A stretch of DNA of 14,996 nucleotides, taken from positions 1 through 14,996 of the forward strand of contig JBGOUV010000150.1 in assembly GCA_041477815.1 (NCBI GenBank). The letters are read 5' to 3'. Of this stretch, positions 7,536 through 14,829 are shown piece after piece. The first letter of the stretch is position 1. Each line of letters begins with the position of its first letter. The DNA is from JBGOUV01 sp041477815 (GTDB lineage: Bacteria; Acidobacteriota; Terriglobia; Bryobacterales; JACQDG01). Both the position numbers and the translations under genes were made by a program. The notes beneath the pieces were generated by a model that had not been told where the DNA came from, did no database searches, and saw nothing but the letters and a program-made list of their open reading frames with translations.

Positions 7536-7872
7536 GTGCCGGTCAACACCGCCAATCATGCGATTCTGGAGACGGTTACCCCGGAGGCTGAAGAGTACGC
7601 CAGATCTCTTGGCCTTTACGATGCCCTTTTGGTAACCAGGGAGTTGACGCTCCGGATGTTGCCCTCCACGAGAGAACTGCGGATTGACAGTCGAGCAGGA
7701 TCCCGAGGAAGACGGGTACGCCACGATTGGTCTGACGATTTCCACACCAGAACCAGTGGAGCGCGTGGTCGAGTTGAACGACGCGCTGCAAAGGGCGCTG
7801 TTCGCGAGTATACCGGCGAAAGCCAGAATGTATCTGTCGTTTGCCTGCGAGTTTGAACCCGACGCGACATGA
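7536..7872 (+). pseudogene. Hypothetical protein, frameshifted; translationally coupled upstream partner of the HEPN-like gene
   Basis: The family is not recognised. A GTG start at 7536 (VPVNTANHAILETVTPEAEE) is preceded by GAGGTG at 7526-7531, a plausible ribosome site. The first frame is protein-like up to about LRMLPSTRELRI near 7683; the continuation, LTVEQDPEEDGYATIGLTIS through DALQRALFASIPAKARMYL to FEPDAT, is in the next frame and ends at TGA 7870-7872. One extra or two missing bases near 7680-7686 explain the break. The restored protein would be about 111 aa, rich in acidic residues, with no signal peptide or membrane segment. Its stop overlaps the ATG of the next gene (ATGA), so the two were made together. 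No nucleotidyltransferase motif is visible, so it is not an obvious MNT-type antitoxin. Confidence 0.6.
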
Positions 7873-8282
7873 GCCCGGTCGATTTTTTGGAGGCCGCGGA
7901 AAGATTTCAAGCCTCTACCTCCCAAGCCGAACGACGCACGTCTGTCTCACGGTCGTACTACGCTTTTCAACCTGCTTGTGGATTTTCTCTCGTCGCGCGG
8001 TATCCCCTTCGGGCGTCGAGGTCGTTCGACCATCAGCGGCTGGCTTATTGCTTGACAGAATGTGGCGACCCCCACGCCGGAGAAATCGCCACAGCGCTCC
8101 GAGATTTGCGGCGGTCCAGAAACCATGCGGACTACCGCATGAGCGTGTTCTTCGACGGCCGACGCAGCCGCTTGGCCTATCAATGGGCGCGGTTGGCGGT
8201 CAATCGTTTCGAGGCGCTGTCCGCCGCGGGAAAGGAAACGATCCTCGACCGACTGCGGGCGCTCCCCCCGCCGGTTGAGTAG
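7869..8282 (+). CDS. HEPN-like domain protein with a local double frameshift
   Basis: The frame is open for 137 aa. The start SPVDFLEAAERFQASTSQAE and SVSRSYYA, and the end LRDLRRSRNHADYRMS, match small HEPN-fold proteins; RRSRNH fits the R-x4-6-H motif typical of HEPN RNases and nucleic-acid-binding relatives. Between about 7963 and 8024 the main frame reads poorly (FQPACGFSLVARYPLR), whereas the +1 frame there reads LFNLLVDFLSSRGIPFGRRG, the expected helical continuation after SYYA. The main frame resumes at SFDHQRLAYCLTECG. So two compensating indels have garbled about 20 residues without adding a stop. Coupled to the previous gene by ATGA. HEPN proteins are often toxins or partners in two-gene modules; that role is inferred. 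The gene may be non-functional. Confidence 0.65.
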   Translation: MSPVDFLEAAERFQASTSQAERRTSVSRSYYAFQPACGFSLVARYPLRASRSFDHQRLAYCLTECGDPHAGEIATALRDLRRSRNHADYRMSVFFDGRRSRLAYQWARLAVNRFEALSAAGKETILDRLRALPPPVE

Positions 8283-8301
8283 AACGACCTAACCGACAGC
8301 C

Positions 8302-8326
8302 CTTGACTTTTCCCCTCCAGGTACCG
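8302..8326 (+). repeat. Direct repeat copy 2 (25 bp, TTGACTTTT...CCAGGTACCG)
   Basis: This copy lies in the 60-base gap between the HEPN-like gene and the amidase, 831 bases after copy 1. It differs from copy 1 only by one extra T. Its TTGACT can serve as the -35 of the following operon. Confidence 0.85.
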
Positions 8327-8332
8327 TATCAA
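8303..8332 (+). promoter_or_regulatory. Candidate promoter of the exported-enzyme operon
   Basis: TTGACT (8303-8308) and TATCAA (8327-8332) are separated by 18 bases. The first box is a 5/6 match to the -35 consensus, the second 4/6 to the -10. The ATG at 8343 would then lie only a few bases after the transcript start, preceded by AAGGGG at a spacing of 6. The intervals agree with sigma70-type promoters but have not been tested. Confidence 0.4.
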
Positions 8333-8342
8333 GGGGTGGCGT

Positions 8343-9356
8343 ATGCGACGATGTATCACTCTGCTCCTGCTTCTGGGGCTCGGGCTCGCCGCCGAGACCC
8401 ACACCATCTACCCCGAAAAACACTCCCGGGTCTTCTCCGCTTTTAAGGACCCGGTCCTGCGGATCCGGTCCGGCGACACCGTCATCACCCGTACCTGGGA
8501 CTCGGGCGGCGCCGACTGGAAGGCCGTCAAGCACCTCCAGCACCCCTATGTGTATCCGGAGAGCGGCAACCCGCTGATGGGGCCGTTCTACATCGAGGGC
8601 GCCGAATATGGGGACGCTCTGGAGGTGCGCCTGGACAAGGTCCGGCTGAACCGCAACTACGGGTATACGACCTACCGGCTCAGTCCCGGAGTACTCACCC
8701 CGGGCACGCGCCTGCACGAGAACTTCTATAAGATGGACGCGCTCCGGCCCCAGCAGGCGGACCTTATCCCCTGGGACCTCGACATCGAGAAGGGCGTGGC
8801 CAACCCGCGCTGGCTCGATCCCAAGTTCCGCAAGCTGAACCTGCCGGTGCGGCCCATGCTGGGATGCATCGGGGTGGCGCCGCCGGGCGAAAAGGTGGAA
8901 ACCTCGGGGCCGGCCGGGCCCTACGGCGGCAATATGGATTATAACGATGTAGCGGAAGGAGCCACCCTGTACTTTCCCGTGTTCCACACCGGGGCGTACT
9001 TCTACGTCGGCGACGGCCACGCCCTGCAGGGCGACGGCGAGGGACTGGGCAACGGCATCGAGACCTCTCTGGACGTGCAGTTCACCGTCCGGGTCCACAA
9101 GAACAAGCGGCTGAGCATCCCGCGGCTGGTCAACGACCGCTATATCATATCGATTGGCAGCCAGCCCGAGTTCTCCAGCTCCATGGACCAGGGACTGCGC
9201 CTGGCCAACAGCGACATGGTGCGGTGGCTGCAGCAGGACTACGGTCTCAGCGGTCCGGAGGCCCACCTGTTGATGGGGACCGTGGTCGAGCACAAAATCG
9301 TGACCTACTTCGGCACCATCTCCACGTTGATTCCGAAGCGTTTCATCCCCCAATGA
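8343..9356 (+). CDS. Exported acetamidase/formamidase (FmdA/AmdA) family protein
   Basis: The product is 337 aa, starting with a signal peptide (MRRCITLLLLLGLGLAAE, likely cut near residue 17). The mature part carries the family blocks in order: SGDTVITRTWDSGG (43-56), NPLMGPFYIEGAEYGDALEV (76-95), GCIGVAPP (174-181), GPYGGNMDYND (192-202) and the Gly/His/Asp-rich GDGHALQGDGE (223-233). Characterised members hydrolyse formamide or acetamide to ammonia and the acid; exported versions like this have unknown substrates. Start choice: the ATG at 8343 has AAGGGG six bases upstream and gives a clean signal peptide. It is first in a four-gene operon; its TGA overlaps the next ATG (ATGA), which suggests coupled translation. 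The family call is firm, the substrate open. Confidence 0.93.
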   Translation: MRRCITLLLLLGLGLAAETHTIYPEKHSRVFSAFKDPVLRIRSGDTVITRTWDSGGADWKAVKHLQHPYVYPESGNPLMGPFYIEGAEYGDALEVRLDKVRLNRNYGYTTYRLSPGVLTPGTRLHENFYKMDALRPQQADLIPWDLDIEKGVANPRWLDPKFRKLNLPVRPMLGCIGVAPPGEKVETSGPAGPYGGNMDYNDVAEGATLYFPVFHTGAYFYVGDGHALQGDGEGLGNGIETSLDVQFTVRVHKNKRLSIPRLVNDRYIISIGSQPEFSSSMDQGLRLANSDMVRWLQQDYGLSGPEAHLLMGTVVEHKIVTYFGTISTLIPKRFIPQ

Positions 9357-11770
9357 AGAAAACCGTTTTCCTCTTGGTCCTCTGTGTCTCGGTGACGATC
9401 CTCCCCGCCCAGACGCGCCGGCGAGTGTTCTCCCGGATCTTCACCGGCGAACCCTATACCATCGAGTGCTACCTGCCCCAGATCACCAACGGGCCGAACT
9501 TCCCGGCCTGGTCGCCGGACGGGAAGGAGCTGGCCTTTGCCATGAAAGGCTCGATCTGGCGGCTGAAGTTGGCGGAGACGACGGCCCACGAGCTGACCAC
9601 CGAGCGAGGCTACGCGTCACAGCCGGCCTGGTCGCCCGATGGAAAGTTTATCGTCTACACGTCGGACCTGGATGAAACTATCCACCTGAAGCTGCTTCGC
9701 CTGGCCGACGGAACCACGCGGGACCTGACTTCCGGCAACTCCATCAACGTCGAACCCGAGTGGTCGCCCGACGGCGGGCGGCTGGCCTATGTCTCGACCC
9801 ATCCCAACGGCAACTACAACCTGTACGTGATGCCCCTGGCCGACGGCGTGCCGGGGACGCCGCGGCAGATCACCCACGATTTCCGGCTCGTGCCGCCGAC
9901 GGTCTACTACGGGGAGTGGGCGCTCCATATTCATCCTACCTGGACGCGTGACGGCAAAGAGCTGATCTTCATCTCCAACCGCGACAGCAAACACGGCTCC
10001 GGCGGCTTCTACCGGATGAAGGCCGAGCCGGACGCGGCGATGCAACGCTTCTACTACGAGGAGACCACCTGGAAGGCCCGGCCCACGCTGTCGCCGGACG
10101 GGGCGAAACTAGTGTATAGCTCCTACCTAGGCCGCCAGTGGCAGCAGTTGTGGGCTATGCCGCCCGGCGGAGGCGACACCTTTCCCCTCACCTACGGAGA
10201 CTTCGACCGTACCACCCCGCGCTGGTCGCCCGACGGCACACGCATCGCCTTTATCTCGAACGAAACTGGAGACACCAGCCTCTGGTTGTTTCACTGGTTC
10301 GGCGGAAAGCTGGAGCGGGTAAAGACCGACAAGCTGGTCTACAAGCGGCCGATGGGGAAACTGACGGTGCGGGTGCTGGACGGGGACACCGGCAAGCCCC
10401 TGCGCGCCCGGGTGCACCTGACGGCCGGCGACGGGCGGGCGTACGCGCCGGACCAGAGCTGGTTCCGCGCCGACTGGCTGATGTTCGACCATATGGATAA
10501 GAGTGAATATCACTACTTCCATACGGACGGCGAGTTTGAGGTGATGCTCCCGCCGGGGCCGGCCAAGCTGGCGTTCTCGCGCGGCTTCGAGTATCAGCCC
10601 GAGGAGCGCGAAGCGACTGCGCCCGGATCCCTGACCGTGACCCTGCGCCGGATCACCAACATGGCCGCCCAGGGCTGGTGGGACGGCAACAACCACTTCC
10701 ACATGAACTACGCCGGGGTCTACTTCAATACACCCCAGCGGTTCATGGAGCAAGCCGAGGCGGAGGACATTCACGTCCTGAATAACCTGATCTGCAACAA
10801 GGAGCAGCGTCTCCCCGACGTGGCGCACTTTCGCGGAGCGCCGGACCCGGCGTCGGGCGGGGGCCGTATCCTGTATCATAATCAGGAATACCATCCGCCG
10901 TTCTGGGGCCACTCCGTCTTCCTGAATCTCAAGCAGCACCTGATCATTCCGGACTACGTGGGCTACCAGAACACCATCGTGGCCAGTCTGTATCCCACCA
11001 ATACCACGGCGTTCCAGGCGGCGCAGGCCCAGGGCGCGCTGGCCGGCTATGCGCACGGCGCGGGGCCGCACTTCCCGGTGGACCTGGCCCTGGGGACGGC
11101 GGACTTCGTCGAAGCCAACTCGGCACCGGCCATGGAGCCGCTCTACCGGGCGTGGAACTGCGGCTACCGGGTGGTGGCGTCGGCCGGGGAGGATGCCTTT
11201 CCCAACTTCTACCGCAGCTACATTGTGGGTACCAACCGGGTATACGTGAAGACCGGACCGAAGCTGGACTACGACCAGTGGATCAAGGACTTTCGCGCCG
11301 GGCGGAGCTTTGTAACCAACGGTCCGCTGGTGCTGTTGCAGGTGGAGGGGAAGGAGCCGGGCGACGAGATCCGGCTCGGCGCGGGGAAGCACTCGCTGCG
11401 GGTAAGGGTGGAGGTCCGGTCGATCACGCCGGTCGAGACAGTGGAAGTGCTGTGGAATGGGAAGGTCGTAGGGAAAGGTAGAGAGCAGACAGTGACGGTG
11501 GAGGGGAGCGGCTGGGTGGCGGCGCGGGTGATCGCGAAGTACGGGCGGCATCCCCTTCGCGTTCCGCAACCCTTTGCCGCGACCATGCCCGTGTGGGTGA
11601 CGGTGGATGGCAAGCCGGTGCGCTCCAGGCAGGACGCGGAGTATTTTGTGGGTTGGTTGGACCAGACGCTGGAGCGGGCTTTGGCCCAGGGGCCGTGGAA
11701 CAACGAGGAGGAGAAAGCCGGGGTCCGGAAGCTGTACGGGGAGGCGCGGGCCCGGCTCTTGGCGCGATGA
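9353..11770 (+). CDS. Exported PD40/TolB-like beta-propeller fused to a CehA/McbA-like (PHP-type) metallohydrolase domain
   Basis: The product is 805 aa from the ATG at 9353, which overlaps the amidase stop; a longer in-frame start at 9224 is rejected because it lacks a signal peptide. Signal peptide MKKTVFLLVLCVSVTILPAQ. Six PD40 propeller repeats follow: FPAWSPDGKELAF (50), QPAWSPDGKFIVY (90), EPEWSPDGGRLAY (135), HPTWTRDGKELIF (194), RPTLSPDGAKLVY (243) and TPRWSPDGTRIAF (288). A carboxypeptidase-regulatory-like beta domain spans about 335-430. The C-terminal domain (about 440-660) has WWDGNNHFHMNY (H448/H450), NNLICNKEQRLPDVAHF, NQEYHPPFWGH (H514/H520), GYAHGAG (H568) and ASAGEDAF (E613/D614), the candidate metal ligands. 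CehA/McbA relatives include a carbaryl hydrolase, so amide, carbamate or ester cleavage is possible. The real substrate is unknown. Confidence 0.88.
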   Translation: MKKTVFLLVLCVSVTILPAQTRRRVFSRIFTGEPYTIECYLPQITNGPNFPAWSPDGKELAFAMKGSIWRLKLAETTAHELTTERGYASQPAWSPDGKFIVYTSDLDETIHLKLLRLADGTTRDLTSGNSINVEPEWSPDGGRLAYVSTHPNGNYNLYVMPLADGVPGTPRQITHDFRLVPPTVYYGEWALHIHPTWTRDGKELIFISNRDSKHGSGGFYRMKAEPDAAMQRFYYEETTWKARPTLSPDGAKLVYSSYLGRQWQQLWAMPPGGGDTFPLTYGDFDRTTPRWSPDGTRIAFISNETGDTSLWLFHWFGGKLERVKTDKLVYKRPMGKLTVRVLDGDTGKPLRARVHLTAGDGRAYAPDQSWFRADWLMFDHMDKSEYHYFHTDGEFEVMLPPGPAKLAFSRGFEYQPEEREATAPGSLTVTLRRITNMAAQGWWDGNNHFHMNYAGVYFNTPQRFMEQAEAEDIHVLNNLICNKEQRLPDVAHFRGAPDPASGGGRILYHNQEYHPPFWGHSVFLNLKQHLIIPDYVGYQNTIVASLYPTNTTAFQAAQAQGALAGYAHGAGPHFPVDLALGTADFVEANSAPAMEPLYRAWNCGYRVVASAGEDAFPNFYRSYIVGTNRVYVKTGPKLDYDQWIKDFRAGRSFVTNGPLVLLQVEGKEPGDEIRLGAGKHSLRVRVEVRSITPVETVEVLWNGKVVGKGREQTVTVEGSGWVAARVIAKYGRHPLRVPQPFAATMPVWVTVDGKPVRSRQDAEYFVGWLDQTLERALAQGPWNNEEEKAGVRKLYGEARARLLAR

Positions 11771-13539
11771 AGCATCTGGCCACTTTCCTGACGGCCGCGG
11801 TCGCCTTCGCCCAGGAGATCGTCGTCTACCCCGAGTTCCAGCGCCCCACCCCCTTCGGCGACATCCTCCCGGCCGACCAGGGCGGGCGCCGCCGCGAGGT
11901 CATCTCTCCGGCGGTCGCCCAGAACGGATACGCCAGCTTCTTCGTGGTGGTGAAGCTGCTCCGGCCGGGACCGTACCGGCTCGACATCGCCATGAACCCC
12001 GAGAACCGCCTCCAGGCCGACCTTTATCGCGTCTGGTTCCATAAGCTGGAGTCCGGTGGTGGATATTATCCGGATGCTCTCATCCCGGCCCCGGCTACGG
12101 TGTTCGGGAAGCTGCCCGACCCGGAGAACCAGATCGCCGGCCAGACGGCGGCGGCGTTTTGGCTGGATCTGTGGGTCCCGCGCGGCAGCGCCGCCAAGGA
12201 AGAGCGGGTGCGCGTAGAGGCGCAACTGTCGGTGGGCGACCGGGTGGACATCTATCCGCTGGAGGTCCGCATCCTGCCCTTCGCCGTGCCGGACGACGAC
12301 GCTCTGGACGCCGACCACAACAGCTATTCCGCCGGCTGGATCCAGGACGCCTATCCCGGCGCGCCGCTGTTTGATATGATTCATGCCTACCACCGGTTGT
12401 TTTACGAGCATCGGGGTGTGTTTCACCAGTTGGGATACGGGCATGCGGGCCGGGTGGCGCCGGAGTTCGCGCCCGCCCTGGAAGGGAAGGGCCGGCGCCG
12501 GCGCGTGGCGAGCTGGGATCTCTACGACCGGCACTACGGGCCGCTGCTGGACGGGTCGGCGTTCGCCAAGACCCGGCGGGGGCCGAGGCCCATTCGTTAT
12601 GCCTACTTGCCTATCAATCCCGAATGGCCGGCGGATTTCGTCCACTGGGACCAGCCCGGATACGACGCCGAGTTCGTCAACGTGGTGGGCGAGATGGAGC
12701 GCCACTTCCGCGAGAAGGGGTGGACCAAAACGCGCCTGGAGATGTTCTTCAATCACAAGAAGCGCTACAAGGGCTTCCCGTGGGACGGCGACGAGGTGCG
12801 CTTCCTGCGCGACGATGACTATTTCCGGCGCTACCGCGACCTGTTGCGCCGGGCCGTACCCCCAGATTCGCCGGTGCCCTTCGTCTTCCGCAGCGATGCG
12901 AGCTGGGCCATGGAACGGCAGTTCGAGGACCTGAAGGGCGTGGTCAGCTTCTGGGTATTGAGTGGGGGCGTACTGAGCTTCTATCCCGAGGCGCCGGACC
13001 GGCTGCGGCGTCGCGGCGATACGGTGTGGTTTTACGGAAGCGCGGCGGGCGTAACCGAGCCGGCCTGGGCCACGCTCTACAACCCGCTGCGGGCCTGGAT
13101 GTGGGGCGTGGACGGCTACTGCCTGTGGCTGGTGACGGGCGCGGGAGCGGATCCGTGGTTCCGGTTCAACGGCGGCCGCGAGACCCTCGCCTATCCCGGG
13201 ACCAGGTTCGGACGCCCAGAGCCGCTTCCCAGCCTGCGCTTGAAAATCGAGCGGAACGGATTGCAGGACGTGGCGCTGCTGAAGGCTCTGGAAAAGCGGA
13301 TGGGACGCGAGCGCCTCCGCGAGGAGATCGCGCGGCTGACCAACGGCCGCCGGCCCGCCGACTGGTGGACCCAGCCGCGTCCGGCGCTGGCCGACCACCC
13401 GCCCGAGGAGTGGACCAATACCGACATCGACCAGGCCGCGCGGCCCATGCGCCGCGTCGAGGAGGGACTCAACTCGGACTGGTGGCCCGAAATCCGGCGC
13501 TGGATCTACTCTCAGTACCTGGAGGAGGTGAAGCCGTGA
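11767..13539 (+). CDS. Exported DUF4091 protein (glycoside hydrolase 123-like)
   Basis: The product is 590 aa from the ATG at 11767, inside the ATGA overlap with the previous gene; an upstream frame extension to 11593 is rejected as it overlaps that gene widely and hides the signal peptide MKHLATFLTAAVAFAQ. An N-terminal beta region (about 20-175) is followed by a barrel-like catalytic region (about 185-510). The C-terminal part ATLYNPLRAWMWGVDGYCLW (435-454) and LRLKIERNGLQDVALLKALE (490-509) are the DUF4091 hallmarks. GH123 enzymes use an adjacent Asp-Glu pair to release N-acetylgalactosamine; DE at 342-343 (FPWDGDEVRF) is a candidate but was not confirmed structurally. The tail (RPADWWTQ to YLEEVKP) is unassigned. 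Its stop overlaps the next GTG (GTGA). Family call good, activity inferred. Confidence 0.82.
   Translation: MKHLATFLTAAVAFAQEIVVYPEFQRPTPFGDILPADQGGRRREVISPAVAQNGYASFFVVVKLLRPGPYRLDIAMNPENRLQADLYRVWFHKLESGGGYYPDALIPAPATVFGKLPDPENQIAGQTAAAFWLDLWVPRGSAAKEERVRVEAQLSVGDRVDIYPLEVRILPFAVPDDDALDADHNSYSAGWIQDAYPGAPLFDMIHAYHRLFYEHRGVFHQLGYGHAGRVAPEFAPALEGKGRRRRVASWDLYDRHYGPLLDGSAFAKTRRGPRPIRYAYLPINPEWPADFVHWDQPGYDAEFVNVVGEMERHFREKGWTKTRLEMFFNHKKRYKGFPWDGDEVRFLRDDDYFRRYRDLLRRAVPPDSPVPFVFRSDASWAMERQFEDLKGVVSFWVLSGGVLSFYPEAPDRLRRRGDTVWFYGSAAGVTEPAWATLYNPLRAWMWGVDGYCLWLVTGAGADPWFRFNGGRETLAYPGTRFGRPEPLPSLRLKIERNGLQDVALLKALEKRMGRERLREEIARLTNGRRPADWWTQPRPALADHPPEEWTNTDIDQAARPMRRVEEGLNSDWWPEIRRWIYSQYLEEVKP
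13521..13528 (+). promoter_or_regulatory. Strong ribosome binding site (GGAGGAGG) deciding the start of the Cache-like gene
   Basis: GGAGGAGG lies within the last codons of the DUF4091 gene. Its spacing favours the GTG at 13536 (7 bases after GGAGG) over the ATG at 13545 (16 bases). Confidence 0.6.
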
Positions 13540-14066
13540 GGACGATGCTGTTGCTGGCCCTGGCCGTGGGGATCGAGATGGATCTGGAGAGGCTGGCCCA
13601 GGTGGCCACGGCGGTGGTCGACGGCGACGAGTGCGAGAAGATCATGACCCCGCGGGCCCTGGACAAGATGTTCCGCACCGACCCCCGCGACCGCTGGGCC
13701 GGCCACGACAACTTCGACGTCAACGACAAGCCGTACATCGCGGTGAAGAAGCTGCTGCGCCGGGTGGCTACGCTGGCGCCATTCCCGGTCGACTGCAATC
13801 TGTGGATGAGCTTCCGTGAGCGGCCCGACCTGGTGCAGGTATTGATCCGGCAGGTGAACGAGATCAGCGGGTTCTGGAGGTGGGGCGATCTGTATCAGCC
13901 TATGCCGCCGGAGATGAAGGAGGTCCTCGAGACAGGCCAGGCGAAAACAGTACGGCGGGGAGGCGTGATAACGGTGCTGACCCCGGTGTACAACAGCCTG
14001 GGGGACGTGGTGGCGCTGGTGGAGGTAGGGGCTAGGGCGACACCGACAGCGTATGGAACGAAGTGA
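13536..14066 (+). CDS. Small Cache-like (PDC-type) sensor-domain protein, probably exported
   Basis: The product is 176 aa with a GTG start in the GTGA overlap with the DUF4091 gene, supported by GGAGGAGG upstream. It begins with a short hydrophobic stretch (VRTMLLLALAVG), a weak export signal. The C-terminal half resembles the second strand set of a Cache/PDC extracellular sensing domain: VLIRQVNEISGFWRWGDLY, ETGQAKTVRRGGVITVLTPV and YNSLGDVVALVEVGA. No histidine kinase, methyl-accepting or cyclase domain follows, so it is a stand-alone sensor-like domain. It may bind the small product of the upstream enzymes; this is inference. It ends in a 35-base convergent overlap with the minus-strand gene at 14032. 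A distant match to another alpha/beta family cannot be excluded. Confidence 0.6.
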   Translation: MRTMLLLALAVGIEMDLERLAQVATAVVDGDECEKIMTPRALDKMFRTDPRDRWAGHDNFDVNDKPYIAVKKLLRRVATLAPFPVDCNLWMSFRERPDLVQVLIRQVNEISGFWRWGDLYQPMPPEMKEVLETGQAKTVRRGGVITVLTPVYNSLGDVVALVEVGARATPTAYGTK

Positions 14067-14829
14067 ACGGACCGGTGGGGTTGAACCGCAGCCCCAGCCC
14101 GGAGAGCAGCCGCGCCGTGGTGCGGACCAGAATGTTTCCCTGCTGGCCCTGGGATTCCGGATAGCGGGTAGGCATGGAGAATACCAGCTTGTTGCCGGGG
14201 GACAGGGTGAAAGCGTCCTCCCGCAGGATCCGGCTGTCGAAGTTGTAAATCGTCACCTGCACCAGGGCCGGGGAGGTGAGATCGGGATTGACCCAGGCGA
14301 TGCCGGTGGAGAAGTCGTTGCGGTTGTCGAAGGGCATCACGAAGCGGGTTTCGTTGGCGGGGCTGAAGGGCGCCACCGCCTCGAAGTCCGGGCGGCCGGC
14401 GATGCGCTGGCGGAATACGGCCAGCCCGCCGATCTTGCTCGTGATCTGCTGCGCCCCCGGTTGATCCGGCGACCGGTCGAAGGCCGAGAGCACCGCCCAA
14501 CCCTGCAGCAGGCCGGCGGCTATCCCTTGGGTATTGATAACCACATTCCAGTGAGGCGGCAGGGAGGCGAACAGCCGCGAGCTGGGACCGGCGCCCTGGA
14601 TCGGAAGGTTCATCGGAAACCCGTTGTCCGCATAGAACGCCAAGTGCCAAAAAACAGTGTTGGCCGGATCCAAGTTGGTGAGAAAAAAGCTGGTGCTCCA
14701 GTTGTCTCCGTCCACTACCTGCGGGATGATCGTGTCGGTGGCGGTGTTGACGACGATACCCGGGCGAGGCTGCTCGGCCGCCGCCAGCGTTCCGGCCCAC
14801 AGCAACGTGCCAAGCAGAACTGGCTTCAT
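14032..14829 (-). CDS. Secreted hypothetical protein, beta-rich
   Basis: The product is 265 aa with a clear signal peptide (MKPVLLGTLLWAGTLAAAEQ, cut after AAA). The mature part is rich in N, F and S with alternating strands: DGDNWSTSFFLTNLDP, VFWHLAFYADNGFPM, FSTGIAWVNPDLTSPALVQV and TIYNFDSRILREDAFTLSPG. The pattern of two similar halves (NWSTSFFLTNLDP versus FSTGIAWVNPDLT) suggests a duplicated beta-sandwich. I do not recognise a named family; similar secreted proteins seem common in Acidobacteriota, but that is memory, not a search. It converges with the Cache-like gene (35-base overlap) and diverges from the cytochrome gene with 16 bases between start codons. Confidence 0.8.
   Translation of the reverse strand: MKPVLLGTLLWAGTLAAAEQPRPGIVVNTATDTIIPQVVDGDNWSTSFFLTNLDPANTVFWHLAFYADNGFPMNLPIQGAGPSSRLFASLPPHWNVVINTQGIAAGLLQGWAVLSAFDRSPDQPGAQQITSKIGGLAVFRQRIAGRPDFEAVAPFSPANETRFVMPFDNRNDFSTGIAWVNPDLTSPALVQVTIYNFDSRILREDAFTLSPGNKLVFSMPTRYPESQGQQGNILVRTTARLLSGLGLRFNPTGPFTSFHTLSVSP

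Larger units (their letters stand above)
8300..8335 (+). repeat. Inverted repeat CCCTTGA / TCAAGGG around direct-repeat copy 2
   Basis: A perfect 7-bp inverted repeat (8300-8306 and 8329-8335) encloses a 22-base loop. The right arm overlaps the candidate -10 and the AAGGGG ribosome site (8331-8336) of the amidase. It could be an operator or, if transcribed, a hairpin hiding the ribosome site. Copy 1 of the direct repeat has no such arms. Confidence 0.5.

Noticed and set aside
9224..9352. Upstream start of the propeller protein
   Set aside because: It lies deep inside the amidase gene in another frame and would bury the signal peptide that starts at 9353.
8289..9353. Minus-strand open frame opposite the amidase gene
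   Set aside because: No recognisable domain; plus strand has all FmdA blocks.
10127..11569. Minus-strand open frame (480 codons) opposite the propeller protein
   Set aside because: Composition is typical of an antisense shadow; plus-strand PD40 repeats and metal motifs are unambiguous.
11593..11766. Upstream start of the DUF4091 protein
   Set aside because: Large overlap with the preceding gene and loss of the signal peptide at 11767.
11269..13398. Long minus-strand open frame (709 codons) opposite the DUF4091 and propeller genes
   Set aside because: It is an antisense shadow in GC-rich coding DNA: no signal peptide or domain is visible, while the plus strand has clear families and coupled starts.
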